A stretch of DNA of 64,000 bases from UBA7434 sp042090785 (GCA_042090785.1 JBELIP010000002.1:62001-126000), one strand, 5' to 3'. Counted from the stretch's first letter, positions 27,177 through 37,526 are shown. Notes: generated by a model not told the origin, from the sequence alone. Made by a program: numbers and translations.

Positions 27177-29422
27177 TAGCTTAAACGCTCGGTATTAATA
27201 ATATTAGGCATGTTATTTAATCTCGCTAATATGCGGACTAACTCTTCAATATTATGTATTTCTAACGTCAGCCTCATATCGGCCGTATGCTTATCTTTAT
27301 TGGTAATAGTGTTAACACTCATTACGTTAACGCGCATTGCCGCAAGTAAGCCCGATACATCACTGAGCAAGCCCGTTCTATCGTAAGCTTCAATAGCAAT
27401 ATCCACCGAGTATAAACCGCTTTTTTCTGCGCCCCAACTGACTTCAATAACACGATCTAATTGCTGACTATCAACTTGAAGAAAATGGCTGCAGTCTTTG
27501 CGGTGCACTGTAACCCCGCGGCTTACGGTTACGTAACCGACAATATCATCACCAGGTACAGGCTTACAACACTGTGCAATTTGCGTTAATAAATTACCCA
27601 CACCCAAAACCGTGATATCACTTTTTGACTGCCTTCTTTCAACCGTCGACGATGGCTTAGTCACAACCAGTTCTGGCTCTACAGGTTGACCAAATAAATT
27701 TTCGGCAACACGCATAATCTGGCTAGTAGAAACATCACCAGCACCTAATGCCGCATGTAAATCGTCGACAGTTAGGTACTGCAGTTTTTGGGTGAGTATT
27801 TTGTAATCGACACTCGTCAAAGCCAGACGTTTAATTTCTCGCTCAAGTAATATGCGGCCAGCATGAACATTTTGCTCACGCGCTTGCTTTTTAAACCATG
27901 CTCGCGCTTTTGACCGCGCACGTGATGAATTTAAATAACCGAGACTTGCACGTAACCAATCACGGTTAGGTGTTGATTCTGGACCAGTAATAATTTCTAC
28001 TTTTTGACCATTTCGTAATACTGTACTCAACGGCACAATGCGACCGTCAACTTTTGCACCACGACAGCGATGCCCTACTTCAGTATGGATATGATAGGCA
28101 AAATCGACCGGTGTTGAACCGTATGGCACATCAACAACATGACCTTCTGGTGTAAAGACATAAATACGATCTTTACCAAAGTCATGTGTTAGCTCGCCTG
28201 CTAACTCACCAATATCAGCGGTGCCTCCGGTTTCTTCATGCCACTCAAGTACCTGCCGAAGCCATTCTATTTTTTGTTCATAGGCTTCACTGCTCCCACT
28301 AGCATCCGTACCCTTATAAAGCCAGTGTGCGCAGACACCTAACTCTGACTCTTCATGCATATCATTAGTACGAATTTGCACTTCTAATACTTTCGCTTCG
28401 GGACCAATAACAGCGGTGTGTAAAGAGCGATAACCATTATCTTTTGGGTTAGCTATATAGTCATCAAACTCGCGTGGAATGTTTCGCCACAAAGTATGAA
28501 TAATACCTAAGCTGGCATAACAATCTTTTAATTGCGGCACCATGATACGCAGCGCGCGAATATCGTAGACCTGATCGAAAGCAAGGTTTTTGCGCTGCAT
28601 TTTGCGCCAAATACTGTATATATGTTTAGCGCGACCACTGACAACGGCATCAATACCTGCCGCTTTAAGCTTACTCTCAACAACATGAATAACATCGCCA
28701 ATATAGCTTTCGCGATCAAGACGCTTGCCGTCTAACATTTTAGCTATGGATGAATAGTCTTCCGGCTCAAGGTAGCGAAAAGAAACGTCTTCAAGCTCCC
28801 ATTTTATTTGACCAATACCAAGGCGATGCGCTAATGGTGCATAGACATCAAAGACTTCACGCGCCACACGCTTTTGCTTTTCTGGGTCGGGATGATTTTT
28901 AACCGCTCTAATGGCTTGTGTGCGTTCCGCCAGCTTAATTAAGCCAACCCGAACATCATCAACCATAGCCACTAGCATTTTGCGAATATTTTCTACCTGA
29001 GCATTACCCTGCCCCAACACCGGTTTTGTTTCTGTACGAAGGCCAGAGATAGCCGCCATACGTAAAACACCTTCAACCAAGCTTGCCACTTCGATACCTA
29101 AACTCTTTTCAACCTGACCAATGGCAACTCGCTCTTCACGGACTGCTCGATAAATAACAGCGGCAATAAGTACTTCTTCATCCATATGAAGACTGCCAAG
29201 AATGCCAGCCATTTCGAGACCTGCATCGAAACAACCAATTAAACCATGGGGTCTTTGACCTTGTTTAATATCACTAGATTGTGCAGCAGCAGAAAGCCGA
29301 CAGGCAACTTCCATACGCGCTGCCGTGTCAGGAGAAGCGAAACCGGGTAGCGATGCCAGCCAAGATTCGACATCAAGCGTACCGTTTTCACGTTTGGGAT
29401 AAGTTTTTCTTACTTGTACCAT
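27176..29422 (-). CDS. relA: GTP pyrophosphokinase RelA
   Basis: This is the ribosome-associated (p)ppGpp synthetase of the stringent response, 748 residues. In order: an inactive HD-like domain (about 50-200; the catalytic HD pair is not evident, region IYRAVREERV), the synthetase domain (YDIRALRIMV; DDYIANPKDNGYRSLHTAVIGP), TGS (about 405-465, VFTPEGHVVDVPYGSTPVDFAYHIHTEVGH, in parts), a helical and zinc-finger-like region (CCKPVPGDDIVGYVT) and ACT at the C-terminus. It is followed by mazG with a one-base overlap. The rlmD (rumA) gene usual between cysM and relA in Pseudomonas is absent. Confidence 0.96.
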   Translation of the reverse strand: MVQVRKTYPKRENGTLDVESWLASLPGFASPDTAARMEVACRLSAAAQSSDIKQGQRPHGLIGCFDAGLEMAGILGSLHMDEEVLIAAVIYRAVREERVAIGQVEKSLGIEVASLVEGVLRMAAISGLRTETKPVLGQGNAQVENIRKMLVAMVDDVRVGLIKLAERTQAIRAVKNHPDPEKQKRVAREVFDVYAPLAHRLGIGQIKWELEDVSFRYLEPEDYSSIAKMLDGKRLDRESYIGDVIHVVESKLKAAGIDAVVSGRAKHIYSIWRKMQRKNLAFDQVYDIRALRIMVPQLKDCYASLGIIHTLWRNIPREFDDYIANPKDNGYRSLHTAVIGPEAKVLEVQIRTNDMHEESELGVCAHWLYKGTDASGSSEAYEQKIEWLRQVLEWHEETGGTADIGELAGELTHDFGKDRIYVFTPEGHVVDVPYGSTPVDFAYHIHTEVGHRCRGAKVDGRIVPLSTVLRNGQKVEIITGPESTPNRDWLRASLGYLNSSRARSKARAWFKKQAREQNVHAGRILLEREIKRLALTSVDYKILTQKLQYLTVDDLHAALGAGDVSTSQIMRVAENLFGQPVEPELVVTKPSSTVERRQSKSDITVLGVGNLLTQIAQCCKPVPGDDIVGYVTVSRGVTVHRKDCSHFLQVDSQQLDRVIEVSWGAEKSGLYSVDIAIEAYDRTGLLSDVSGLLAAMRVNVMSVNTITNKDKHTADMRLTLEIHNIEELVRILARLNNMPNIINTERLS

Positions 29423-29519
29423 AAGCGCCTAGTAATACATCCGTGTTGTATTGGTGTTGTTCTAAAATAATAAAACGCGGTATCCAAAAGATGATCTATA
29501 CGGTGTAAACATATCAATA

Positions 29520-30413
29520 TTAATTATCAGTATCAAAAACACCCGTCGATAAATAGCGGTCACCACGATCACAAATAATGGCGACAATCACTGCGTTTTC
29601 TACTGTTTTAGCTACTTGCAAAGCACCATTAATACTGCCGCCGGAAGAAACGCCACAAAAGATGCCTTCTTTAGTTGCAAGAGCACGCATGGTTACCTCT
29701 GCCGCCTGTTGCTCAATATCAATGATCTGATCAACACACTCATGCTGGTAAATACTCGGCAAATAAGCCTCTGGCCACCGGCGAATACCCGGAATACTGG
29801 CACCATCCATAGGCTGCAAACCAACAATTTGAATAGCAGGGTTTTTTTCTTTCAAATATCTTGAAACACCCATAATGGTTCCGGTAGTTCCCATTGAGCT
29901 GACAAAGTGGGTTATCTTACCCCCAGTCTGCTGCCAGATTTCAGGGCCGGTTGAATGGTAGTGAGCATCTGGGTTGTCACCATTGCTGAATTGATCTAAG
30001 ACCTTTCCTTCGCCACGTGATTCCATTAACTCGGCTAAATCTCGCGCACCTTCCATACCGGCTGTAGCATCAACTTCAATTAATTCCGCACCATAGGCAG
30101 CCATAGCCAATTTACGCTCGCGACTCATATGATTTGGCATAATTAGCACCATACGATAGCCTTTAATGGCTGCCGCCATGGCAAGAGCAATGCCAGTATT
30201 GCCGCTTGTGGCCTCTATTAGCGTGTCACCCGGGGTTATTTCGCCGCGCAATTCCGCTTGAGATATCATATTGAGCGCTGGGCGGTCTTTTACTGAACCG
30301 GCAGGGTTATTACCCTCTAATTTCAGTAAGATATCGTTAGAGCCCGAATATAGGCGCTGTAACCTCACAAGAGGGGTATTGCCAACAAATTGTTCAATAG
30401 TCGGGTAATTCAC
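29520..30413 (-). CDS. cysM: Cysteine synthase B (O-acetylserine sulfhydrylase)
   Basis: This PLP enzyme makes cysteine from O-acetylserine and sulfide or thiosulfate. The PLP lysine is K42 in PAGSVKDRPAL, the substrate loop is EATSGNTGIALA, and the phosphate cradle is MGTTGTIMG. The 297 residues match the CysM type (YPTIEQFVGNTPLVRLQ) rather than CysK. It lies divergent from the GacS-like kinase and upstream of relA-mazG, as in Pseudomonas. Confidence 0.95.
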   Translation of the reverse strand: MNYPTIEQFVGNTPLVRLQRLYSGSNDILLKLEGNNPAGSVKDRPALNMISQAELRGEITPGDTLIEATSGNTGIALAMAAAIKGYRMVLIMPNHMSRERKLAMAAYGAELIEVDATAGMEGARDLAELMESRGEGKVLDQFSNGDNPDAHYHSTGPEIWQQTGGKITHFVSSMGTTGTIMGVSRYLKEKNPAIQIVGLQPMDGASIPGIRRWPEAYLPSIYQHECVDQIIDIEQQAAEVTMRALATKEGIFCGVSSGGSINGALQVAKTVENAVIVAIICDRGDRYLSTGVFDTDN

Positions 30414-30846
30414 GCGTTACTTTCCGGCAGCTAGAAAATGGGATTAAAGAGCGTCATATCGCTCTAATTAAAGATCGCTATAGTAGCAAAATTAATTGAT
30501 AAAGAGGCTATCAAAGCAGACTATTTAAAAACTGCATTCTGGGTCTTTTATTGTCGTATAACAGGGTCGTATAACAGGGCCAAATGACAAGACTGAATTA
30601 TAGAGGCCAAGACAATGCCTGGCAGTGCCAGATCATACATATAGCTCCTTAACGCTTGAGTAAAGTTTAGAAGGCCCTCAAGGCAGTTTAAGGCCCATTT
30701 GATCAGTGCTACACTGTTGCTGGCTCTGCTTAATAGGCTGACATCAAGCCCAGTAGCAATCAAGAATGCTCCGCTATAAATGCTAAGCGCTTAATGCCAA
30801 GCATTTAATAATGACACTAAGATCAAGGTAACAACTGGCCTTTATT
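30414..30846. promoter_or_regulatory. Divergent cysM/gacS-like spacer with an exact repeat and a dyad
   Basis: This 433-bp spacer holds no convincing gene. GTCGTATAACAGG is exactly duplicated at 30553-30578. An inverted repeat TAAATGCT (30777-30784) / AGCATTTA (30800-30807) lies 40 bp before the kinase start, with AAGCGCTT inside its loop. This is a possible operator for the kinase gene. Confidence 0.45.
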
Positions 30847-33444
30847 ATGAACTTTAAAATACGCAGGCTCCCTTTTTCGGCAAAATTTTTTTTAACGCTA
30901 CAAACCCTCTTAGCCATCATAAGCTTATTTTTTATTTTTTTTGAAGCCTTATATTTATCACCACAAAAGCAGTTTCTTCAACTTGATCGCATCAGTCATG
31001 ACCTTGCTGTGCAACTGCAACTCATATCGCCGCTTAACGATTTAAAAATTAATCGTTTATTAAGTTCCACCTCAACCCATAGCACAATTGATACCGTTAC
31101 CATTAGCTGGCAAGATCAACAATGGCAATTCAATCATGCCAGAACGGTTAACCATAAAAAAAATACGTCTAAAGCAATAACCGCAAGCGCTGCAATTTAT
31201 TCCTTAGATGGGACAAGCGCGCTAGGAAAAATAACCACAAGCACACAAACTGAATACCGCTTAAACTATTTACTTGCCTATAGTATTGCATTGGCAGCCA
31301 TACTTATTTCAATCTACTTTATGTTGTATTTTTATTGGGCCGATATAAAAGAAAAGTCAAAATTAAATACACAAAAAAACCTCATCATGGCCAATACCAA
31401 GCAGGGGCAAGCATTAGCTAAAAAAGACAACGAAAAAGCTGAACTCTTTTTAGCTAAAAAAAGTGCTCTTGAAGCGAGCCGTGTTAAATCAAACATTATT
31501 GCTAATACTAGCCATGAGTTACTAACACCACTCAACAGCATTGTTGGTTTCTCAAATATATTACTCAATAAAAAAATCGATACTGAACAACAGGATAATT
31601 TTTTGCAGCGTATCAACGATAATGCCTTGCATCTTGCAGCATTAGTCAACGACTTATTGGATTTTTCTATACGCAGCAATCGCATGCTACCACTGAATTA
31701 TCAATCCACTGATATCCATGCATTATTATTATCTATAACCAACACGATGGCCTATGAGGCACAAGCTAAAGGCTTAGAGTTTATCGCAAATTTTGATGAC
31801 TTATATGGCTATAAAATACATACCGACCCACTCCGGCTGCGCCAACTCATTTCTAACCTTGCTATTAACGCTATTCGGTACACAAATAACGGGCATATAA
31901 AAATAACAGCGCATTTTGACAGTAATATTAGCCATGATAACGATAATAAAAACACATTGATTCTGTGCATTGAAGATACAGGCATTGGTATTGCAAAAGA
32001 CCAGCAAGAGTATATTTTTTCATCGTTTGTTAGCTCAACCACTAACATTAAAAATAGCAATAATCCCGGTCTAGGGTTAGGCCTTGGGCTTTCTATAGTA
32101 TCAACAATACTTCAGCGTATGGGCGCTGGCATTAACCTTAAAAGCGAATTAGGCCAAGGGAGCCGTTTTGATATCCAAGTGCCGATTAAACAATTTGAAG
32201 CAGCTAAAACAAAAATTGATACTGATACACTAGAACATATATTTATTACTGGTGACTACCCTGCTGCACTCGAAATGCTTGAGCAACGCCTGCAAAAATA
32301 TGCAAAACGAATTACCTGCAGAAAAAGTGAGAAATCCGATATACAAGCGCTTAACAATGCTAACTTTATTATTTTTAATGCCTGCAAAAAAACGATTGAT
32401 CAATTGAATGCTCATGCATTAAATAGCGAAGAAAACAAATATATTGATCAGATTATTAACCTTAAAAAACCGCTATTTATCACTGCTCCGATTGGGCTTA
32501 GCATCCATAATAAAGCAATACTCGACAACCAGAATATACGCATTATAAATGGCCCCTTCGCCATTCAATTACTGCTTAACTCAAACACAAAAAACACCAG
32601 TATTAGTGCTACAACATTCAAAAAACCGGCATTGAATAACCACCTATTACAACGCACAAAAACCTTAGTTGTCGATGACAATATACCTAATATTGAATTA
32701 CTTAGCTTGCTACTCGCTAACGATGAATGCGATGTTGACTCTGCGACTAACGGACAAGATGCCTTAGCATTAATTGACAAACAACGTTATGACTGGCTAT
32801 TTATAGATATAAGAATGCAGCCAATGGATGGTATTGAGTTAGTCAAAGCAATACGCCAGCGTAAAAACTATAAAACGGTGCCCATTATTGCGTGCACGGC
32901 ACATACCAGTGATGAAGAGTTTCGAACATTAATAGATTCTGGTTTTGATAAAGTCACCTACAAACCCGTTATGGAGCAACAGATATCCATGCTGAAAGCG
33001 TCTTTATTTAAACAGGCAAATTGTAAAGAGACTAGCCTTGAGAATAAAGCAGCAACAAAATCCACTGACGCTGTATTCGACATACAACAAGCTGTTGAAA
33101 AAACTGCGGGCAATGCAAAAACTGCACGGCGTATTTTTGAGCTTTTTTTAAATGAACTGCAACAAGCCCTAGAGATAAAAGAAACGTTAATTTGCGACCG
33201 TAAAGACGTTATTATCGACTACATTCATCAGTTGCATGGCGCCGCGGCTATGACTGGCGCTACAGCATTAAAAAAACAATTAAACCAATGTGAAACATTA
33301 CTTAAAAAAACACTTAGCCCAACGACAAGCGCAGAAAAAGCTATTCGTGAAGAACTTGAGGCAGTATATGATCAGATTGAATTAGTCTTGAAATGGCACA
33401 AAAATAATAATATGGATAGTGTTTTTAAAGCGCCGAACCGTTAA
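30847..33444 (+). CDS. Hybrid sensor histidine kinase, GacS/BarA-like
   Basis: The 865-residue tripartite kinase has TM1 (about 14-36), a short periplasmic loop, TM2 (about 140-160), a coiled linker, HisKA, HATPase (NAIRYTNNGHIKI; IEDTGIGI; GLGLGLSIV), a degenerate pseudo-receiver (about 455-590), a receiver (D610-D611, phospho-acceptor D654 in FIDIRMQPMDG) and a C-terminal Hpt (H794 in HQLHG). Position beside cysM-relA-mazG matches Pseudomonas gacS, so it probably signals to a GacA/UvrY regulator and CsrA-binding RNAs. The HisKA box is NTSHELLTPLNSI: H223 is present, but the usual Arg/Lys two residues after Glu is Leu226. No clear HAMP domain was seen. Confidence 0.88.
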   Translation: MNFKIRRLPFSAKFFLTLQTLLAIISLFFIFFEALYLSPQKQFLQLDRISHDLAVQLQLISPLNDLKINRLLSSTSTHSTIDTVTISWQDQQWQFNHARTVNHKKNTSKAITASAAIYSLDGTSALGKITTSTQTEYRLNYLLAYSIALAAILISIYFMLYFYWADIKEKSKLNTQKNLIMANTKQGQALAKKDNEKAELFLAKKSALEASRVKSNIIANTSHELLTPLNSIVGFSNILLNKKIDTEQQDNFLQRINDNALHLAALVNDLLDFSIRSNRMLPLNYQSTDIHALLLSITNTMAYEAQAKGLEFIANFDDLYGYKIHTDPLRLRQLISNLAINAIRYTNNGHIKITAHFDSNISHDNDNKNTLILCIEDTGIGIAKDQQEYIFSSFVSSTTNIKNSNNPGLGLGLGLSIVSTILQRMGAGINLKSELGQGSRFDIQVPIKQFEAAKTKIDTDTLEHIFITGDYPAALEMLEQRLQKYAKRITCRKSEKSDIQALNNANFIIFNACKKTIDQLNAHALNSEENKYIDQIINLKKPLFITAPIGLSIHNKAILDNQNIRIINGPFAIQLLLNSNTKNTSISATTFKKPALNNHLLQRTKTLVVDDNIPNIELLSLLLANDECDVDSATNGQDALALIDKQRYDWLFIDIRMQPMDGIELVKAIRQRKNYKTVPIIACTAHTSDEEFRTLIDSGFDKVTYKPVMEQQISMLKASLFKQANCKETSLENKAATKSTDAVFDIQQAVEKTAGNAKTARRIFELFLNELQQALEIKETLICDRKDVIIDYIHQLHGAAAMTGATALKKQLNQCETLLKKTLSPTTSAEKAIREELEAVYDQIELVLKWHKNNNMDSVFKAPNR

Positions 33445-33456
33445 ACACTATGAGTG

Positions 33457-34251
33457 TTATTGCGGTCTTGAATATAACTCTCGACTCTTTAACGCTCGCC
33501 CGCCTAAATGCGGCGTTAATGCTGCACGCATAATAAGCTTAGCCGCACGGCGCACCTCTTCTCTACTGTAATCTTGCTGCTGTAAAGCCATTAAGTGGTC
33601 ACCTGAAATGAGCTCTTTTAACTGGCTATTCACTCGCTGCTCTTTCTTTAATTCAGCCATAGTGTCAGGAATAGCTTCAGTAAAAGGCTTCTGGCTAAAA
33701 CCAAACTCACTATGAAAATGATAAACCCCATTGGGCTCAATTGGCTGCCCCGTAACCGCATCATAATAAAAGTCAATTTCAAAACCTAAAGTTTCTAACA
33801 ACTTAAATTCAAAACGGCGCAGTGGTATTTCTGCATTATTAGCGCCGGCACCCTCGCTAACACTTTCACTCAACGCTGCAAGCTCAGCAATAGCATGACG
33901 ATATTCTGCAAATAAATTAACCTGCGACTCTCCATGCTGAAATAAACGCATAAGTAATTCGTTGAGATACAGCGCAGCATAGAGTTGATGTTGCGAGAAT
34001 CGTGGCGCGAAACGCGTCACTTCGGCACTGCGTAAGGATTTTAAACTGGACTTCCCTGACCACGACACAGAAAGTGCAGCAAACGGTTGTAATGTACCGC
34101 GCAGTGAGGCTGCTTTATTACCTGAGCCGCGCACGCCTCTACAGACAACACTCACTCGCCCTTCGGACTCTGTTAACAGATCAACAATGACACTGGTTTC
34201 CCTGTAAGGGCGCTGATGCAATAAAAAACACTGATTAAGCGGATTACTCAT
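33457..34251 (-). CDS. recO: DNA repair protein RecO
   Basis: The 264-residue protein has an N-terminal OB fold (FLLHQRPYRETSVIVDLLTESEGRVSVVCRGVRG, in parts) and a helical C-terminal domain. It loads RecA with RecR in gap repair. It lies in the conserved order rnc-era-recO, 71 bp after era, and is convergent with the hybrid kinase (12 bp apart). Confidence 0.94.
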   Translation of the reverse strand: MSNPLNQCFLLHQRPYRETSVIVDLLTESEGRVSVVCRGVRGSGNKAASLRGTLQPFAALSVSWSGKSSLKSLRSAEVTRFAPRFSQHQLYAALYLNELLMRLFQHGESQVNLFAEYRHAIAELAALSESVSEGAGANNAEIPLRRFEFKLLETLGFEIDFYYDAVTGQPIEPNGVYHFHSEFGFSQKPFTEAIPDTMAELKKEQRVNSQLKELISGDHLMALQQQDYSREEVRRAAKLIMRAALTPHLGGRALKSRELYSRPQ

Positions 34252-34322
34252 AAGCTCTTATTCTGCCAATAGATTATACAGCAGGCCTTCTTGGCATGAA
34301 CTAACCTCTATCAATACCTAAG

Positions 34323-35222
34323 CTACTCTTCAAAACCCAAGCTTTTGAGCATACGCTCGTCATCGGACCAACTACTTTTAACTTTGACCCATAATTTAAG
34401 CATGACTTTTTGGTCTGTCATAATTTCAATATCTTTGCGCGCATCGGTGCCTATGCTTTTTATTTGCTCACCCGATTTGCCGATAATGATTTTTTTCTGC
34501 CCGTCGCGCTCAACCCATATTAGGGCATGAATATGAACAATATTGTTAACATGTTTATATTCTTCAATTTCAACCGCTACTTGATACGGAAGCTCGTCAC
34601 CACATTGTCGCATCAACTTTTCACGGATCAATTCCGCCGCCATAAAGCGCTCGCTACGATCAGTAATTTGGTCTGCATCGTAAAAATGCGGTTTAGCCGG
34701 TAATCGTTTATTAATGGCTTCACGTAGAGCATCAACGTTATAACCGTTTTTAGCTGAGATAGGCAGAATATCTGCCCAGCTGAATTTCGTTGCTAAGGTT
34801 TGAATATGCGGCAGCAAACGGTTTTTTTCTACAATACGGTCAACCTTATTAATCACCAAAATAATAGGTGATCTGGCATTAGCTAAATTCTTAACCACCA
34901 ATTCGTCTTCTTCATTCCAAACTAAGCGATCAACAATAAATACTGCCACATCAACATCAGCAATAGTACTGGATGCCGCACGATTCATATAACGGTTCAT
35001 AGCGTTAGTTTGAGCCTGATGAATACCGGGAGTATCAACAAAAATACTTTGGTATTGCTCTCGAGTATCAATACCTGTAATTCGATGACGCGTCGTCTGC
35101 GGCTTACGCGAGGTAATACTGATTTTTTGACCCAACAAATTATTTAATAATGTCGACTTACCAACATTTGGTCGGCCAACTAAGGCGACATAACCACAAT
35201 ATTGTGGATCATCCATACTCAT
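34323..35222 (-). CDS. era: GTPase Era
   Basis: This essential ribosome-assembly GTPase binds the 16S rRNA 3' end. The 299 residues show G1 GRPNVGKSTLLN, G3 DTPGIH, G4 NKVD, and a C-terminal KH domain (KIIIGKSGEQIKSIGTDAR). It starts 2 bp after the rnc stop, so translational coupling is likely. Confidence 0.97.
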   Translation of the reverse strand: MSMDDPQYCGYVALVGRPNVGKSTLLNNLLGQKISITSRKPQTTRHRITGIDTREQYQSIFVDTPGIHQAQTNAMNRYMNRAASSTIADVDVAVFIVDRLVWNEEDELVVKNLANARSPIILVINKVDRIVEKNRLLPHIQTLATKFSWADILPISAKNGYNVDALREAINKRLPAKPHFYDADQITDRSERFMAAELIREKLMRQCGDELPYQVAVEIEEYKHVNNIVHIHALIWVERDGQKKIIIGKSGEQIKSIGTDARKDIEIMTDQKVMLKLWVKVKSSWSDDERMLKSLGFEE

Positions 35223-35224
35223 TA

Positions 35225-35962
35225 TTACTCTTTGCCTTGCTGAGCAGAGTCATCTTGTGCAATAGCATCAGTCTCTGCATAATTAAATTGTTTAAGCACT
35301 TGAATGGCTGCACTTTGCTCTGCGGATCGGCGACTAAGGCCTTCGCCAATAGCTGATGCATTTTTTAACTTAACACTGCACTTAACAGTGAATTTTTGTT
35401 GGTGCCCAGGCCCTTCAACCCCAACGAGTTCGTAATTGGGTAGCGCTAAATGCTCGGCCTGCATAAGCTCTTGCAGCAATGTTTTTGCATCTTTAAACTC
35501 TGGCACTAATGATACCTTATCGAGATAAGGTTGCAGAAAGCTTAAAACAATACGACGGCAGGTGACGAAATCACTGTCGATATAAATAGCGCCAATTAAC
35601 GCTTCAACAGCATCACCAACAATAGAATGCTTAACCGGGGATACGTTTTTTCGCTCCCCCAAACCTAAAATCATTAATTGATCTAATTCTAACGAAAAAC
35701 CTATTTGGGCAAGCGTTTTGCCTTTAACTAATTGCGACCTTGCCGTGGTCATGACACCTTCTGGTACATCCTCAAAACGAGAAAATAACGCATCGGCAGC
35801 AACTGCATTTAATAGCGAATCACCCAAGAATTCTAAACGCTCATTATTCGGGGTGCCTGCACTTTTATGCGTTAACGCAAGCTCAAATAAACTAACATCC
35901 TTAAAGTTATAGTCTATTCGTGTTTGAATATTCTTTAATAAAGTCACTTTGATCTGCGCCAC
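35225..35962 (-). CDS. rnc: Ribonuclease III
   Basis: This dsRNA endonuclease processes rRNA and mRNA. The signature NERLEFLGDSLLN carries catalytic Glu/Asp, the second acidic pair is in VGDAVEALIGAIYID, and a C-terminal dsRNA-binding domain occupies about 155-225. The length of 245 is slightly above E. coli (226) because of an acidic tail. It lies upstream of era with a 2-bp gap. Confidence 0.96.
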   Translation of the reverse strand: MAQIKVTLLKNIQTRIDYNFKDVSLFELALTHKSAGTPNNERLEFLGDSLLNAVAADALFSRFEDVPEGVMTTARSQLVKGKTLAQIGFSLELDQLMILGLGERKNVSPVKHSIVGDAVEALIGAIYIDSDFVTCRRIVLSFLQPYLDKVSLVPEFKDAKTLLQELMQAEHLALPNYELVGVEGPGHQQKFTVKCSVKLKNASAIGEGLSRRSAEQSAAIQVLKQFNYAETDAIAQDDSAQQGKE

Positions 35963-36181
35963 CTAAACCATCCTTGTTCTGTTGTTAATATTAAAATGTT
36001 TGATAATCATACCTTTTGAGAATTATATTATTTAGCAGCCTATGAGTAAGAATGCTTTATTGCTTTATTGATTGATTGATTAATTATTTATTGCTTAGCC
36101 ACTAAACACTGAGCTACTAAACACTTAACTACTAAACTAGGTCACCACCTTGGTCGCCCCAAAATGAAGCCAAAGGATTAC

Positions 36182-36649
36182 TTATTGATCCTCACGACTA
36201 AACGGCAACGTCACATTATTATCAAATTTCATGACTACATCGATATTAGAAAACAGCTGCTCACGTACTTCGTAATTGGCTATTATCTTATAGCCTTCAG
36301 CCGTTTTCTCAATAGCAATTTGTTTCGACGTCAATACAGTTATTTGATTGATGTTTAAACGCTTATTAATACGAGAACGAATTTCAGCTTTCGTTAACGG
36401 CGTGGAACGCTCCAAATGCTCGCTTTGGACACTATCAAGTACCGACTGAACATTCCAATTTTGTATATAAACGGGCAACATTTTTAATGTACACGTGAGC
36501 AACAAAAAACCCAATGCAATCGTTAAAACAAAACCTACTGAGGACATTCCTGCTTGGCGATTTAACAACGCTGGATAACCGTTTTGGTTTTGACTCTTAC
36601 TATCACTATCACTACGATCAGCTTGTTGACGAAAATATAATTGACTCAT
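36182..36649 (-). CDS. DUF4845 domain membrane protein
   Basis: The 155-residue protein has one membrane span (about 39-62, SSVGFVLTIALGFLLLTCTL) preceded by QAGMSSVGF, as in DUF4845 proteins found between lepB and rnc in gammaproteobacteria. A soluble beta-rich C-terminus follows (KQIAIEKTAEGYKIIANYEVREQL, in parts). The N-terminus is extended by about 30 Gln/Ser/Asp-rich residues. The function is unknown; its fixed place beside lepB suggests an envelope role, which is inference. Confidence 0.82.
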   Translation of the reverse strand: MSQLYFRQQADRSDSDSKSQNQNGYPALLNRQAGMSSVGFVLTIALGFLLLTCTLKMLPVYIQNWNVQSVLDSVQSEHLERSTPLTKAEIRSRINKRLNINQITVLTSKQIAIEKTAEGYKIIANYEVREQLFSNIDVVMKFDNNVTLPFSREDQ

Positions 36650-36779
36650 GTTTTCACCCTTTTGCTCATGCTTTCGCTCTTTAATTTAATCTTTAATCTA
36701 ATCTGAAATCCAATCTACAACCTAGCTTACGGCTTCATTAATAGACAAATTTATAGACAACAGTTTAGCTCAAAAATGA

Positions 36780-37526
36780 TTAATTAAAGGCGCCAGCCCG
36801 TGAAAACGTCGGTAAATGCCAACCAGGCTCTTTATGCATCCAAATTGCGACAGCCTTACCAACAATGCGATCTTCCGAAACTGAACCCCAATAACGACTA
36901 TCCTGACTGTTATCGCGGTTATCACCCATCATAAAGTAGTGCCCGTCGGGTACTCGGACCAAAATATCGTCATTACGTTGCGCCGAAGCATTGGTTTGAA
37001 TCTGGTGATCAACTTCTCCCAACTGCTCGGTAAACTGCTGATAGAGCGCTCGCTTTTTTTTATTCAACGGCGTTTGCGTTTGAACCTCACCATTAATGGT
37101 CAACACCTTATTTTTATATTCCACTAAGTCGCCCGGCAAGCCTACTACGCGCTTAATATAGTATTGATCTTTGTGCGGTGGGAAAAAAACCATTACATCA
37201 CCGCGCTGAGGATTATTTAAATCGATAACTTTATTACGCCATACTGGTAAACGAATACCATAGGTATATTTATTAACAAGAATAAAGTCGCCGACTAATA
37301 ATGTTTTTTCCATTGAACCCGATGGAATTTGAAACGGCTCATAAAGAAATGAACGAATAATAAAAACAAAGGCAAGCACGGGAGTTAATGATTTCGCATT
37401 TTCAACGATGGCTGATTCAGCTTGATTGGGACCGCGTTTTTTGCTGAGCCAAACAACATCAAGTAACCAAATTGCTGAACCTACAGCAACCAATGACATT
37501 AAAATTAAAGGGAAATTAAGATCCAT
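36780..37526 (-). CDS. lepB: Signal peptidase I
   Basis: This enzyme cleaves Sec/Tat signal peptides at the outer face of the inner membrane. The 248 residues have a first span at about 6-27, a second at about 49-62, catalytic Ser71 in QIPSGSMEKTL, Lys125 in YYIKRVVGLPGD and box E GDNRDNSQDSRYWG. It lies downstream of lepA (90 bp) on the same strand, the classic lepA-lepB operon. Confidence 0.96.
   Translation of the reverse strand: MDLNFPLILMSLVAVGSAIWLLDVVWLSKKRGPNQAESAIVENAKSLTPVLAFVFIIRSFLYEPFQIPSGSMEKTLLVGDFILVNKYTYGIRLPVWRNKVIDLNNPQRGDVMVFFPPHKDQYYIKRVVGLPGDLVEYKNKVLTINGEVQTQTPLNKKKRALYQQFTEQLGEVDHQIQTNASAQRNDDILVRVPDGHYFMMGDNRDNSQDSRYWGSVSEDRIVGKAVAIWMHKEPGWHLPTFSRAGAFN

Noticed and set aside
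30548..30763. Minus-strand frame of 71 codons between cysM and the hybrid kinase
   Set aside because: No homology recognised; contains the exact 13-bp duplication and lies in the divergent promoter region.
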